A stretch of DNA of 64,000 bases from Romeriopsis navalis LEGE 11480 (GTDB lineage: Bacteria; Cyanobacteriota; Cyanobacteriia; Leptolyngbyales; Leptolyngbyaceae). The notes under the pieces are model-generated. The model was not told the DNA's origin and searched no databases. It saw nothing but the letters and a program-made list of their open reading frames with translations. Shown in pieces: positions 17,666 to 25,989 of this stretch. Positions within the stretch are counted from its first letter, which is position 1, and the number at the start of each line of letters is the position of its first letter. The position numbers and the translations under genes were made by a program. Location: positions 1 to 64,000 of the forward strand of contig NZ_JADEXQ010000020.1 in the NCBI RefSeq assembly GCF_015207035.1, given 5' to 3'.

Positions 17666-17967
17666 AGTTGTGTGTATTTTGAGGATTGAAAATAGTCACG
17701 GAGTCATATTGTGGTCATTTTAGAGCGGTGCTTAGGGCCTCGCTGAATTATTTATGCGGTCGTGGATATCGTCCACCAGAATTGCAAGCATTGAGTCAAT
17801 CTCACCAGAACCGTATTTTACCTGTAACTTCAAGTAAGATTTGGGCAACTCTGGCAGGCTGGGACAAAAAAGAATGTTTGAACTAGCAAAAGCGTTTTAC
17901 TGTATCCTCTGTTGATAATAGTCACTGCGTGGTGACAAATCAGGGAAGATTAATTATATTCTTTACT
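17666..17967. other. 302-bp intergenic region between thioesterase and TetR genes
   Basis: This region must hold the divergent promoters of the thioesterase gene and the TetR gene at 17968. A 66-codon plus frame (17686-17886) has no recognisable features and I do not call it. No terminator or palindromic operator stood out. Confidence 0.4.
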
Positions 17968-18567
17968 ATGGCAAGAGATCGGGAAGAAACAAAAGCAAAA
18001 ATTCTCCAAGCGGTCGGAAAAGTCCTTGGCACATCTGGATTCCAAGGTCTGGGTGTAAACGCGATCGCCCGTGAAGCGGGGGTTGATAAGGTTTTAATCT
18101 ATCGCTACTTCAAAGATGTGCCCACGCTGCTGAAGACCTTTGCGCAGTCGGGTGATTATGTTGGCTCCCTTGATCGATTATTGACGCAGGCAAGCCCCGA
18201 GCAACTGGCGGACTGGCGGAGTGCGTTGGTCTTGTTAGTGATGGGATATGCCAAAACGCTACAACACAATCCCTTGTCCCAAGAGATTTTTCGTTGGGAG
18301 CTGACGGAGAAAAATGAGCTAACGGAGTCGCTGGCATTAACCCGAGAAAAGATGATTCAAGCGGGATTGGATTGGATGCGTCAGCAGTACCCGGAAGTTG
18401 CGGATTATGATTTAGAGGCAATCACCGCAATTTTGCTATCCAGTGTGACTTATTTGGTATTGCGATCGCGCACCCGCCAAACATTTCTAGATATTGATTT
18501 TTCACAATCCACCGGCTTGATTCAAGTCGAAACTACGATCCGTAAATTCCTAGAATCAATTGAATAG
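17968..18567 (+). CDS. TetR family regulator upstream of the oxygenase operon
   Basis: 199 residues from ATG MARDREETKAKILQ; a GTG at 17929 is possible but unlikely. The DNA-binding part is clear: KILQAVGKVLGTSGFQGL, VNAIAREAGVDKVLIYRYF, KDVPTLLKTFA. The C-terminal domain contains SLALTREKMIQAGLDWMRQQ. It lies 260 bp before the eight-gene oxygenase operon and points the same way, which makes it the best candidate regulator of that operon. No matching palindrome could be identified by eye. The ligand is unknown. Confidence 0.88.
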   Translation: MARDREETKAKILQAVGKVLGTSGFQGLGVNAIAREAGVDKVLIYRYFKDVPTLLKTFAQSGDYVGSLDRLLTQASPEQLADWRSALVLLVMGYAKTLQHNPLSQEIFRWELTEKNELTESLALTREKMIQAGLDWMRQQYPEVADYDLEAITAILLSSVTYLVLRSRTRQTFLDIDFSQSTGLIQVETTIRKFLESIE

Positions 18568-18827
18568 TTGAATGCGATATATATTGGCTGGAAATGTTGG
18601 TTTTGAATTGTCAATTTTAATTACATAATATTCGCTAATTTTTCTTTACTGATGTTGCTGTATGGCATGGTAGGCAGGTGATTAAACTGTCACAAATGCT
18701 TGCCAACCAAGTCCATATTTTCAATTACACTCATAACTGTTGAGCCTTTACTAGTGCCGTGCCGATTGGTTTTTCTGGGTGTTGATATGGAAAGTTCGTG
18801 TTGCTGATTGTTTGAAAATGTTGCGAT

Positions 18828-19550
18828 ATGAAAATACGGTTTTTGCCGATTGACGACTTGAGTTCGACTGATGTTGACGCAATGTATGCATTGTTAAACA
18901 CTTATTTTTCTGGCGTTTGTGCGGATGTGTTTCAGGCCGACTTGGCGCAGAAGAATTGGGTGTTGCTGTTGCATGATTCTGAAACTAATCAGTTGCAAGG
19001 ATTTACCAGCTTGCTGATTCGCCAGCTTGTATTTGCGGATGAAAAAATTAATGTGGTGTATTCCGGCGACACGATCGTTGATCCAGCCGCTTGGGGGAGT
19101 GCGTCATTACCCAAGGCGTGGGTTTGTGCGATTAATCAACTGCGGCAATGCTATAACCAAGGTCGTTTCTACTGGTTATTAATTTGTTCCGGTTACCGGA
19201 CCTATCGCTTTTTGCCTGTATTCGCTAGAACGTTTTATCCATATTATGGCCAAGCCACCCCCCAGCCGGTGGCGGAACTGATGCATTTTCTCGCGCAGGC
19301 GCAATATCAGGATGCCTATGTTGCGTCCACCGGGATCATCCGACTGGCACATCCGCAACGATTACGCCCTGGGTTCGACGGAATTCCCCAGGGGCGGCTC
19401 AGTGATCCCCATATTCAATTTTTTCGGCAGGTTAATCCAGGGCATGATGCCGGTGATGAATTGGTCTGCTTGGCGGAGATTTGTGAGGATAATCTGACGG
19501 CCGCCGGTCGCCGGATTTGGTCATCAAGTGCTGTATTGACGGGAGTTTAA
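18828..19550 (+). CDS. GNAT-like protein, first gene of the oxygenase operon
   Basis: 240 residues, unrecognised apart from a weak N-acetyltransferase look: an N-terminal strand MKIRFLPIDDLS, then QLQGFTSLLIRQL, VVYSGDTIVDPAAWGSASLP and KAWVCAINQL, followed by FYWLLICSGYRTYRFLPVF. The order fits GNAT strands beta2-beta5, but the acetyl-CoA P-loop is not obvious. It ends 3 bp before the first Rieske gene, so it is cotranscribed with the oxygenases and may acylate their substrate or product. The gene start has no strong ribosome-binding site. Confidence 0.6.
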   Translation: MKIRFLPIDDLSSTDVDAMYALLNTYFSGVCADVFQADLAQKNWVLLLHDSETNQLQGFTSLLIRQLVFADEKINVVYSGDTIVDPAAWGSASLPKAWVCAINQLRQCYNQGRFYWLLICSGYRTYRFLPVFARTFYPYYGQATPQPVAELMHFLAQAQYQDAYVASTGIIRLAHPQRLRPGFDGIPQGRLSDPHIQFFRQVNPGHDAGDELVCLAEICEDNLTAAGRRIWSSSAVLTGV

Positions 19551-19553
19551 TCG

Positions 19554-20624
19554 ATGAATCTTGCCCAGTCGCAACCGGCCCAGCCACAACAAAATCAGCT
19601 GCAGCATCCTGCCAATCCGGCCGAGCCTCAAGCGTCAACCTTTAACCATCCCGATCGCTTTATTCAAGGTTGGTATTGGGTTATGCCATCGCGACCGCTT
19701 AAGTGCGGACAAGTGCAGCCGGTTACGATTCTGGGCCGCGACTTAGCGGTTTATCGGACAGCGGCAGGACAAGTGGCGATCGTCGATGCCTACTGCCCGC
19801 ATATGGGTGCCCATTTAGCTGAGGGATGTGTGGATGATGAGGGATTGCGCTGTTTTTTCCACAACTGGCGCTTTGACTCGCAGGGTGTCTGCACGGATAT
19901 TCCTTATCTTGGTCATGCCTTACCCATTCGGATTACTACTTGGCCAGTTGTTGAACACTATGGTTTGATTTGGGTTTGGACCGGCGATGCGCCGCCGCCA
20001 CCGCCACCGTTTGTGCCGGAACTAGAGAATGTGGTATGGGATGTGGCGTTGGGTAAACCCTTTGTGCATAACTGCCATCCAAATGTGTTGATGGTAAATG
20101 CGATCGATGCCCACCATTTCAATACGGTGCATAATTTCCCGATCGAGATTGTATTTAAGAACGAAGTAGTGAATGAAAGCGCCATTATGTTTAGTAATAC
20201 TACGCGGGGGGGCGATGAATCCTGGCTGGTGCGGTTAATTCAGCCGTTTTACCAACATGAAGGCACTTATAGTATGTGCTATTCCTACGGCAGTACGGGA
20301 ACGGTAACTCTGGGGCCAGATTTTCTGCATTTTTATATTGTGTTTGCTCTGCGGTTAGGCCCTGACGGCACGACTGAGGGACAGCCGATTTTTGTGACCC
20401 AACGACGATCCGGCGTAAGTGGCTGGTTATTCAATCGGGTTGTCCTTTGGCTGACTCAGCAGGTGGGGAACTACTTTGCTAAGGGGGATACGAAAATCTT
20501 CCAGACAATCAAATTTGATCTAAAAACGCCGCTTAAGGCGGATCAGTCAATTTTGCAGTTTATGCATCACGTCGAAGGGCAGCAGGCTTTGCAGTATGGC
20601 AGTTGGGAGGCCGTGACAGCATGA
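19554..20624 (+). CDS. Rieske non-heme iron oxygenase A
   Basis: 356 residues. The Rieske [2Fe-2S] site is C81-P-H83 with C100-F-F-H103 (YCPHMGAHLAEG and LRCFFHNWRFD). The mononuclear iron site is D185-A-H-H188-x4-H193 (AIDAHHFNTVHNF). A Pro-rich insertion (about 146-154) lies just before it. The spacing and the CPHMGAHLAEG wording are like KshA/DAF-36-type oxygenases that act on sterols and other lipids, as well as PrnD-type N-oxygenases. The substrate cannot be told. The gene starts 3 bp after the GNAT-like gene and overlaps the next gene by 4 bp (ATGA). Electron supply is probably from the ferredoxin at 23787. Confidence 0.9.
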   Translation: MNLAQSQPAQPQQNQLQHPANPAEPQASTFNHPDRFIQGWYWVMPSRPLKCGQVQPVTILGRDLAVYRTAAGQVAIVDAYCPHMGAHLAEGCVDDEGLRCFFHNWRFDSQGVCTDIPYLGHALPIRITTWPVVEHYGLIWVWTGDAPPPPPPFVPELENVVWDVALGKPFVHNCHPNVLMVNAIDAHHFNTVHNFPIEIVFKNEVVNESAIMFSNTTRGGDESWLVRLIQPFYQHEGTYSMCYSYGSTGTVTLGPDFLHFYIVFALRLGPDGTTEGQPIFVTQRRSGVSGWLFNRVVLWLTQQVGNYFAKGDTKIFQTIKFDLKTPLKADQSILQFMHHVEGQQALQYGSWEAVTA

Positions 20625-21532
20625 ATCAGACTGGAAAACAGCGGTCGGTGGCAGGTTTAGATCTACCGTTTTCGCCGAATGAGAAGTTACAGCGAATTCT
20701 CCGCAGTGCCTTGGGTACTCCGCATTCAACATGCGATACGGCTGGCTTGCCCTGGACTGCGTCGTATTTTGATCTCGATCGCGTCGATTTGTTTACGCAA
20801 GCGACAGACCCCCAACAGCAGCAAATCCTCCAAATCGTGAATCGAAATTTGCTGGAAGAGGCCTACTTCGTGGAGAAGGCTGGGATGGGCTATATGGCAA
20901 ACATGGTGCAAGTTGCCGAAACCCTAGAGGAGCGGATGCTGTACTCCCTGTTTTGCGCCGATGAGTCACGGCATCTATCGCAAATTCGTGGGTTCTTGAT
21001 GGATGAACCAGAAAAGACTCAAGATCCGTTTTTCCAGCTTTTGGCCGAATTGGCGGAATCTGGCGATCGGAGTGTTTTGCTATTTGTGATTCAAGTGGTT
21101 CTGGAGGGTTGGGGGCTCAGTCACTATCGGCGCTTGGCGAAGCATTGTGCTGTACCAGAACTAGCGTCACTGTTGTTGGGATTTTTGCAAGAAGAATCCC
21201 GTCATCATGCGACTGGTGTCACGCTTTTTCAGGAGATGACCGTGAGTCCTGTGGCAATGGACGCAGTGACGGAAATCCTGACGCGGTTTTTGCAAATGGT
21301 GCAAGTTGGTCCACAGGCTGTTGTGGCGGCGATCGCGCAAACCTTGGGACATTTATCGATGTCACAGAAGGTCACAGTGTTTGAACAACTTGACACCCAA
21401 GTCCATAGTGCTGGTCGTCTGGCCGTATTGCAAAATCTGATGCAGACCGGCGGCGGCGGCGCGATCATCGCCAGGCTGCATGAAAAAGGTGCTTTTGAAC
21501 CGCTACCGGCAACTATCTGTGCCGCTATCTAA
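20621..21532 (+). CDS. Ferritin-like diiron protein
   Basis: 303 residues from the ATG at 20621, whose TGA overlap with the preceding gene fixes the start. It shows the ferritin-like diiron ligand pattern twice: E80/E85 in LLEEAYFVEKAG and E115-S-R-H118 in CADESRHLSQ, then E161 in VVLEGWGLSHY and E191-S-R-H194 in LQEESRHHATG. The E, ExxH, E, ExxH set supports a carboxylate-bridged diiron site. Such proteins act as oxygenases, oxidases or aldehyde deformylating enzymes. No closer relative is recognised. Its place between two oxygenase genes suggests a catalytic rather than storage role. Confidence 0.8.
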   Translation: MNQTGKQRSVAGLDLPFSPNEKLQRILRSALGTPHSTCDTAGLPWTASYFDLDRVDLFTQATDPQQQQILQIVNRNLLEEAYFVEKAGMGYMANMVQVAETLEERMLYSLFCADESRHLSQIRGFLMDEPEKTQDPFFQLLAELAESGDRSVLLFVIQVVLEGWGLSHYRRLAKHCAVPELASLLLGFLQEESRHHATGVTLFQEMTVSPVAMDAVTEILTRFLQMVQVGPQAVVAAIAQTLGHLSMSQKVTVFEQLDTQVHSAGRLAVLQNLMQTGGGGAIIARLHEKGAFEPLPATICAAI

Positions 21533-21541
21533 ACTCAACCT

Positions 21542-22747
21542 ATGGTTACATCACTTTTAGAACATCCGAAAACCCAGAAAAAGCTCCAAATCAACTACCG
21601 TCGTAACCAGGACCAAGATCAAACAGCGGCGATCGATACGGCAACGCGTCAGTTTGATTATGAAGACTGTCGTCACGAATATTGGAATCCAGAGGAATTC
21701 TCGCTGCTTTATGGCACGCCGTTGTGGGAGCAGGCAAGTGCAAGTCAGCGATTGGTGTTGAACCACCTGTATTGGGTGGCTTATTACGCTCAAATTATTT
21801 CCGCAGAAATCGCGACGATCTATTTTAATCAAACCAGTGCAGCGGGGCTATATGCGCTGCCAGATTTCCGCTTGGTTTGCGATACGCTGGATTTAGAGTC
21901 GGCCCAGGAACGCTCACATATCAATGCATTTCAGGTGATTGGCGCGCAGACAGAGCAGGCATTGTTTGGCGATCGACTCTTTAGTTATCCGATGCGTGGA
22001 CCATTTACTGAAACGATGCTGTTTCCAAACTCGAATTGGCTGCAAACGCATTGGAAGAAACTTCAACTTCAGTATTTTGGATTGATTTCAGCGAATAATG
22101 CCTTCTTGGCTTGCCAATATTTTACTGTGCGGGGCTTGCGCACACTGAATGGCAAGCTGGTGCAGCATCAGCTGAGTCAGTACTACCAAAAACATGCTGA
22201 ACCGGATAATGCGCCAATTCCCTCGAAAATTTCCTACTATCACTTCTTGGATGAGAGTTTTCATTTCAATAGCTCAACGGTGATTTCCCAAGATGTGATT
22301 CATTGTTTGAATAAACCCACGAAGTTAGAGGCCTTTGTGGCAAATTTGGGGATTCGGGGTTGTCAGCAAGATCATTATCATTTCTCGGCGGCGATCAATG
22401 GGATCTTTTGGTATGACCCAGCGCTTTATGAGACGGTTTATCGCTTGCTGCGATCGTCCATATTCAACATGGATGATGTCGCCGCAAAAAATATGATGCA
22501 GCAGTGCTTTACGACAGAATCTGATGGATTGCATCGCAGTTTCCAAACTCATCAGGAGGCGATGGCTTCCTACAGGGCGTATATCGCGAAGCTCGACTAT
22601 GTGTGGCCCAGTAACCATGAGATGACTGTGATGTCGGGCAATTCGATCAAGCAATATTTGCAACGACAACAGCGGTCATGGGCGAAGTTCTCACAGCGAT
22701 TGCCATCAGAACTAAAATCAAATTATCAGCCTGTGCTGCAAGGATAG
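21542..22747 (+). CDS. AurF-like diiron oxygenase candidate
   Basis: 401 residues. Possible diiron ligands follow the AurF (p-aminobenzoate N-oxygenase) spacing: E89 in ISAEIATIYF, E123-R-S-H126 in QERSHINAF, and H234-x3-E238-x2-H241 in YYHFLDESFHFN. The last has exactly AurF's H-x3-E-x2-H spacing. However, residues 161-219 contain no glutamate, so the ligand corresponding to AurF Glu196 appears to be missing. The N-terminal 60 residues and the C-terminal 130 residues match nothing I recognise. It lies 9 bp after the ferritin-like gene and 8 bp before the second Rieske gene. N-oxygenation or desaturation is possible; the reaction is not proven. Confidence 0.65.
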   Translation: MVTSLLEHPKTQKKLQINYRRNQDQDQTAAIDTATRQFDYEDCRHEYWNPEEFSLLYGTPLWEQASASQRLVLNHLYWVAYYAQIISAEIATIYFNQTSAAGLYALPDFRLVCDTLDLESAQERSHINAFQVIGAQTEQALFGDRLFSYPMRGPFTETMLFPNSNWLQTHWKKLQLQYFGLISANNAFLACQYFTVRGLRTLNGKLVQHQLSQYYQKHAEPDNAPIPSKISYYHFLDESFHFNSSTVISQDVIHCLNKPTKLEAFVANLGIRGCQQDHYHFSAAINGIFWYDPALYETVYRLLRSSIFNMDDVAAKNMMQQCFTTESDGLHRSFQTHQEAMASYRAYIAKLDYVWPSNHEMTVMSGNSIKQYLQRQQRSWAKFSQRLPSELKSNYQPVLQG

Positions 22748-22755
22748 GTGAAACC

Positions 22756-23790
22756 ATGAATACAACAGTCGATCCCAAGCTCACTCAACCGATTTTCAAT
22801 CAGGCGAACGTCGTCACTAAAGGTTGGTACGTGGGATGCCGGAGTGCGGAACTGCCAATTGGTAAAGCCAAATCGCTGGATCTTTGTGGCCAGCGTATTG
22901 TGTTATATCGCGGTGCTGATGCGGTGGTGCGAGCTTTAGATGCTTACTGTCCGCACCTGGGGACTGACCTGGGCTTGGGCCGCGTCGATGGTAATCACAT
23001 CCGCTGTTTTTTTCATCATTGGGCTTTTGATCCATCGGGTGAGTGCCAGGATATTCCCTGTGGGGCAAAGATTCCCAGCAATGCTAACGTTCGTGCTTAT
23101 GCAACGGATGAAAAGTATGGCTTGATTTGGATTTATCCCGATCGCACCGCGCCAACGGGTGTAGCGGAGTTTGACGAACTGCGCGATCGCGAATTAGTCA
23201 TGCATTACGATACACCACTGGAGCGGGGTTGCCACCATCATATCTGCATGATGAATGGGATTGATGCCCAGCATTTGCAGACGGTGCATGGGTTGTCGAT
23301 CGATATGCAGTTGGATTTGCAGGCCGATCCGTCAGCGGGATTAATCGACTTCACAATGTCTGGTGCGGTGCCGGACACGACGGCGAAAGAGCGATTGATT
23401 AAATGGTTTCTTGGTGAACAGTATTGTTATTCCATGCGTTATGCCTACGGGTGTTTGGGCTTACTCACGATGATGAAAGGGGTGAAGTGGGTGCCGCCGC
23501 TGCATATGCTCTATGCCTATATGCCGATCGCGGGTGGTCAGCGGACGCGAATTCTACCGATTTATGTCACGGCGAAACGCACTGGAATCTTTGGCTGGCT
23601 CACTGCGCAATTCTTGCTAGTGCTGACTCGTCTGGCTTACTACTTCCTCCGCGATGAAGATGGCCAGGTGTACGACAATATTCGCTTTGCGCCGAATGCT
23701 TTGCTGGCGATCGATGCACCGCTGGTGCGCTATATGCAATATGTGAATCAACTAGAGCCGTCTTGTTGGTCGCAGGGAGAGGCATTATGA
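22756..23790 (+). CDS. Rieske non-heme iron oxygenase B
   Basis: 344 residues from the ATG at 22756 (MNTTVDPKLTQPIF); the open frame extends further upstream into the preceding gene but is not used. Rieske ligands are C65-P-H67 and C84-F-F-H87 (YCPHLGTDLGLG, IRCFFHHWAFD). Mononuclear iron ligands are D170-A-Q-H173-x4-H178 (NGIDAQHLQTVHGL). It is related to oxygenase A in this operon (shared CFFH and D-A-x-H patterns), but the two are clearly diverged. Its end overlaps the ferredoxin gene by 4 bp, so the two are translationally coupled. This makes the ferredoxin its likeliest electron donor. Confidence 0.9.
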   Translation: MNTTVDPKLTQPIFNQANVVTKGWYVGCRSAELPIGKAKSLDLCGQRIVLYRGADAVVRALDAYCPHLGTDLGLGRVDGNHIRCFFHHWAFDPSGECQDIPCGAKIPSNANVRAYATDEKYGLIWIYPDRTAPTGVAEFDELRDRELVMHYDTPLERGCHHHICMMNGIDAQHLQTVHGLSIDMQLDLQADPSAGLIDFTMSGAVPDTTAKERLIKWFLGEQYCYSMRYAYGCLGLLTMMKGVKWVPPLHMLYAYMPIAGGQRTRILPIYVTAKRTGIFGWLTAQFLLVLTRLAYYFLRDEDGQVYDNIRFAPNALLAIDAPLVRYMQYVNQLEPSCWSQGEAL

Positions 23791-24080
23791 CCCTGTGCCG
23801 CATTCACTTTCCTGGGACGCAATTTGACGATATGGAATTGCCTCCACATCAACCCTTAGCCGAAGCACTCACGGTGCAAAATTCGCCGGTGTTATTTGGC
23901 TGTCGGACGGGTTTGTGTGGAACTTGTGTGGTGCGAGCCGAAGGTTGTGTGACACCACCGACAGCGGATGAACAGGAGATTTTGGAACTGTATGCGCCGG
24001 ATGAGGCAACGGCCCGATTGGCTTGTCAGTTGGATGTGACTGGTGATCTCGCGCTCTGTAAGTTTGAGGTGGGCGCGTGA
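23787..24080 (+). CDS. [2Fe-2S] ferredoxin
   Basis: 97 residues from the ATG at 23787; the open frame before it is read-through from the preceding gene. The plant-type cluster motif is C39-x4-C44-x2-C47 (GCRTGLCGTC) with the distal C80 in RLACQLDV. It is coupled to a Rieske gene on each side (ATGA at 23787, GTGA at 24077), which indicates stoichiometric production. It probably passes electrons to the three Rieske enzymes and perhaps to the diiron proteins. No reductase gene is present in the operon, so a general reductase such as FNR would be needed. Confidence 0.92.
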   Translation: MTLCRIHFPGTQFDDMELPPHQPLAEALTVQNSPVLFGCRTGLCGTCVVRAEGCVTPPTADEQEILELYAPDEATARLACQLDVTGDLALCKFEVGA

Positions 24081-25111
24081 AGCTGGAGGACTTTTGGTAT
24101 GTTGTGGCCTTAAGCAAACGGCTCAAACCGCATCAGGTGATTGCACGATCGGTGTTGGGTGAATGGCTAGCGATCTTTCGGGGGCCGGATGGTCAGGCTG
24201 TGGCACTGCCCGATCGGTGTATGCATCGCAATAGTCGTTTATCCACTGGGGCTGTCCGACAAGGGCAACTACATTGTCCCTATCATGGCTGGGTGTATGA
24301 TGCGCAGGGCCAAGTGGTGGATGTGCCATCGGAGGGTGAGTTTTTTCAGCGTTATCTCAAACAGCAACAGACCCGCTGTGTGAAACGCTATGACGTTCGT
24401 GAGCACGATGGTTATGTTTATGTGCGATTAAATTCTATGCCGACGGAATCTGTAGCGCCTTTTGTCATGCCGCACTACGGTGAGGCTGGTTGGGAGACGG
24501 TAAGAGTAATCAATCGGTTTGCGAATACCGTAACAAACTGCGCCGAGAATTTTATTGATATTCCCCATACGGTGTCGGTGCATCCGGGGGTATTTCGATC
24601 GCCCCGGCGGCAGCAATTGGAGATGCAGGTCGATCGGGTGAATGGCTCCGTCGTCGCGACCTATGCCCAGGAAACCGATAATCTTGGCTGGTATCGAGCT
24701 TTCTTGAATCCTGATGGTAAAGAGATTCGACATATCGATCGTTACTTTATGCCGAATGTAACTTCGGTGGAATATGACTTGGGGCACCATCGGCAATGCT
24801 TCATTACCAGTCAGTCGGTTCCTGAGACGGAGAATTCGACTTTGGTGTATACCGATGTGACTTATAACTACGGCCTTTGGAATAAGCTGGCACGACCGTT
24901 TGTATGGTGGACAGCGCAGCATATTATTGGCCAAGATGTGGCGATTCTAAAGGTGCAGGGAGAGACGATCACCAAATACGGTGAGCAGTTCTCGAATACG
25001 CCAGCGGATACGATTCATGTGTTTGTTGAGTCGATTTGGCGGGCATTAGAGCGGGGTGAAGATCCGCGTTTGTTGCCGGAGAAGTCTGTGCATATCAAGT
25101 TTTGGGTTTAG
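24077..25111 (+). CDS. Rieske non-heme iron oxygenase C (VanA-like)
   Basis: 344 residues with a GTG start at 24077 overlapping the ferredoxin stop. Rieske ligands are C48-M-H50 and C67-P-Y-H70 (DRCMHRNSRLSTG, LHCPYHGWVYD). The iron site is D-I-P-H-x4-H in ENFIDIPHTVSVHPG. The CPYHGW wording and the short N-terminus resemble vanillate O-demethylase/phenoxybenzoate-type oxygenases, so it is of a different subgroup from A and B. A demethylation or hydroxylation step is plausible. It is followed after 9 bp by the membrane hydroxylase gene. Confidence 0.9.
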   Translation: MKLEDFWYVVALSKRLKPHQVIARSVLGEWLAIFRGPDGQAVALPDRCMHRNSRLSTGAVRQGQLHCPYHGWVYDAQGQVVDVPSEGEFFQRYLKQQQTRCVKRYDVREHDGYVYVRLNSMPTESVAPFVMPHYGEAGWETVRVINRFANTVTNCAENFIDIPHTVSVHPGVFRSPRRQQLEMQVDRVNGSVVATYAQETDNLGWYRAFLNPDGKEIRHIDRYFMPNVTSVEYDLGHHRQCFITSQSVPETENSTLVYTDVTYNYGLWNKLARPFVWWTAQHIIGQDVAILKVQGETITKYGEQFSNTPADTIHVFVESIWRALERGEDPRLLPEKSVHIKFWV

Positions 25112-25120
25112 GAGTGCAGG

Positions 25121-25864
25121 ATGTTGCTTGTATTTCCAGTGTTTGCGGTTCTGATCATTGCGACGTTTTGGGGCGATCGGGGTTTGACGCAGCTGCGCCA
25201 GAAAAGTTTTGAGGCGTGGGTGCTTGATTTATTGGGATTAGTTGTACAGGGGGTGTTAATTCCGATTCTGCAAGTATTAGTGGTGGCGCGTTTGTATGAA
25301 TGGTTTGTGCCAGAGTTGCGTGGGATTTGGCATTTGCCGGGGTATTTAGCGTTTGGGTTAAACTTCGTCGCAGTCGATTATCTCTACTATTGGAATCACC
25401 GTTTGCTCCATACTGTAGGGCTTTGGCCGATGCATCAGGTGCATCATTCGGTGACGGCGATGGATGTGTTGGGGACTTCGCGTAATACGTTGTGGAGTAG
25501 TTTGCTGATTGTGTATCTCTGGGTGAATGGCTTGTTGGTTTATTTACTCGATGATCCGCAGTGGTATTTGGTGGGGATGAGTCTGACTTCGGGGTTGGAT
25601 TTGTGGCGACATAGTCGGTTTGTGGTGACTGGAAGGTGGGGGTTATGGTGTTTGTCGCCGTGGTTGAATTTGCCGCAGGATCACCATTGGCATCATGGTG
25701 GGGGGATTGATAATTGTAATTTTGGGGCGAATTTTAAACTCTGGGATCAGCTGCATGGGACGTATCGTGATGGTGCAGATTTACCACAGCTCTTGGGTGT
25801 AGCGGTGGATTTATCGTTGGTTCAGCAGTTGCTCATGCCGTTTCGATTTAATTTTAAGGATTGA
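25121..25864 (+). CDS. Membrane fatty-acid hydroxylase / sterol-desaturase family protein
   Basis: 247 residues with four or so membrane helices and the family's histidine boxes: H93-R-L-L-H97, H105-Q-V-H-H109 and H188-H-W-H-H192, with further His at 164 and 212 and Asp86 in NFVAVDYLYYWNH. These residues bind a diiron centre at the membrane surface in hydroxylases and desaturases of lipids, sterols and carotenoids. It is the last gene of the operon. It suggests the pathway's substrate or product is lipophilic, or is anchored in the membrane. Confidence 0.9.
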   Translation: MLLVFPVFAVLIIATFWGDRGLTQLRQKSFEAWVLDLLGLVVQGVLIPILQVLVVARLYEWFVPELRGIWHLPGYLAFGLNFVAVDYLYYWNHRLLHTVGLWPMHQVHHSVTAMDVLGTSRNTLWSSLLIVYLWVNGLLVYLLDDPQWYLVGMSLTSGLDLWRHSRFVVTGRWGLWCLSPWLNLPQDHHWHHGGGIDNCNFGANFKLWDQLHGTYRDGADLPQLLGVAVDLSLVQQLLMPFRFNFKD

Positions 25865-25954
25865 GGCGTGATTTCAGGACGATGCTAGTCCCGTGGACCT
25901 AAGTGCTCAGGCAGACTCGAGAATTTATTTTGTAGTTTTCACAAATCCATGCTA

Positions 25955-25972
25955 ATCTACATACATGTAGAT
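25955..25972 (+). promoter_or_regulatory. Operator 1 (before tetR)
   Basis: ATCTACATACATGTAGAT is an inverted repeat of 8-bp arms (ATCTACAT / ATGTAGAT) around a central AC. It ends 17 bases before the GTG start of the TetR gene. It is the most symmetric of six related sites in this island and probably mediates autoregulation. A -35-like TTGTAG (25930) and a -10-like TAATCT (25953) overlap or flank it. Confidence 0.8.
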
Positions 25973-25989
25973 AGATTCCTGAAAAAAAC

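Noticed and set aside
17686-17886. 66-codon plus frame between thioesterase and TetR genes
   Set aside because: No motif, weak start and located where two divergent promoters must lie.
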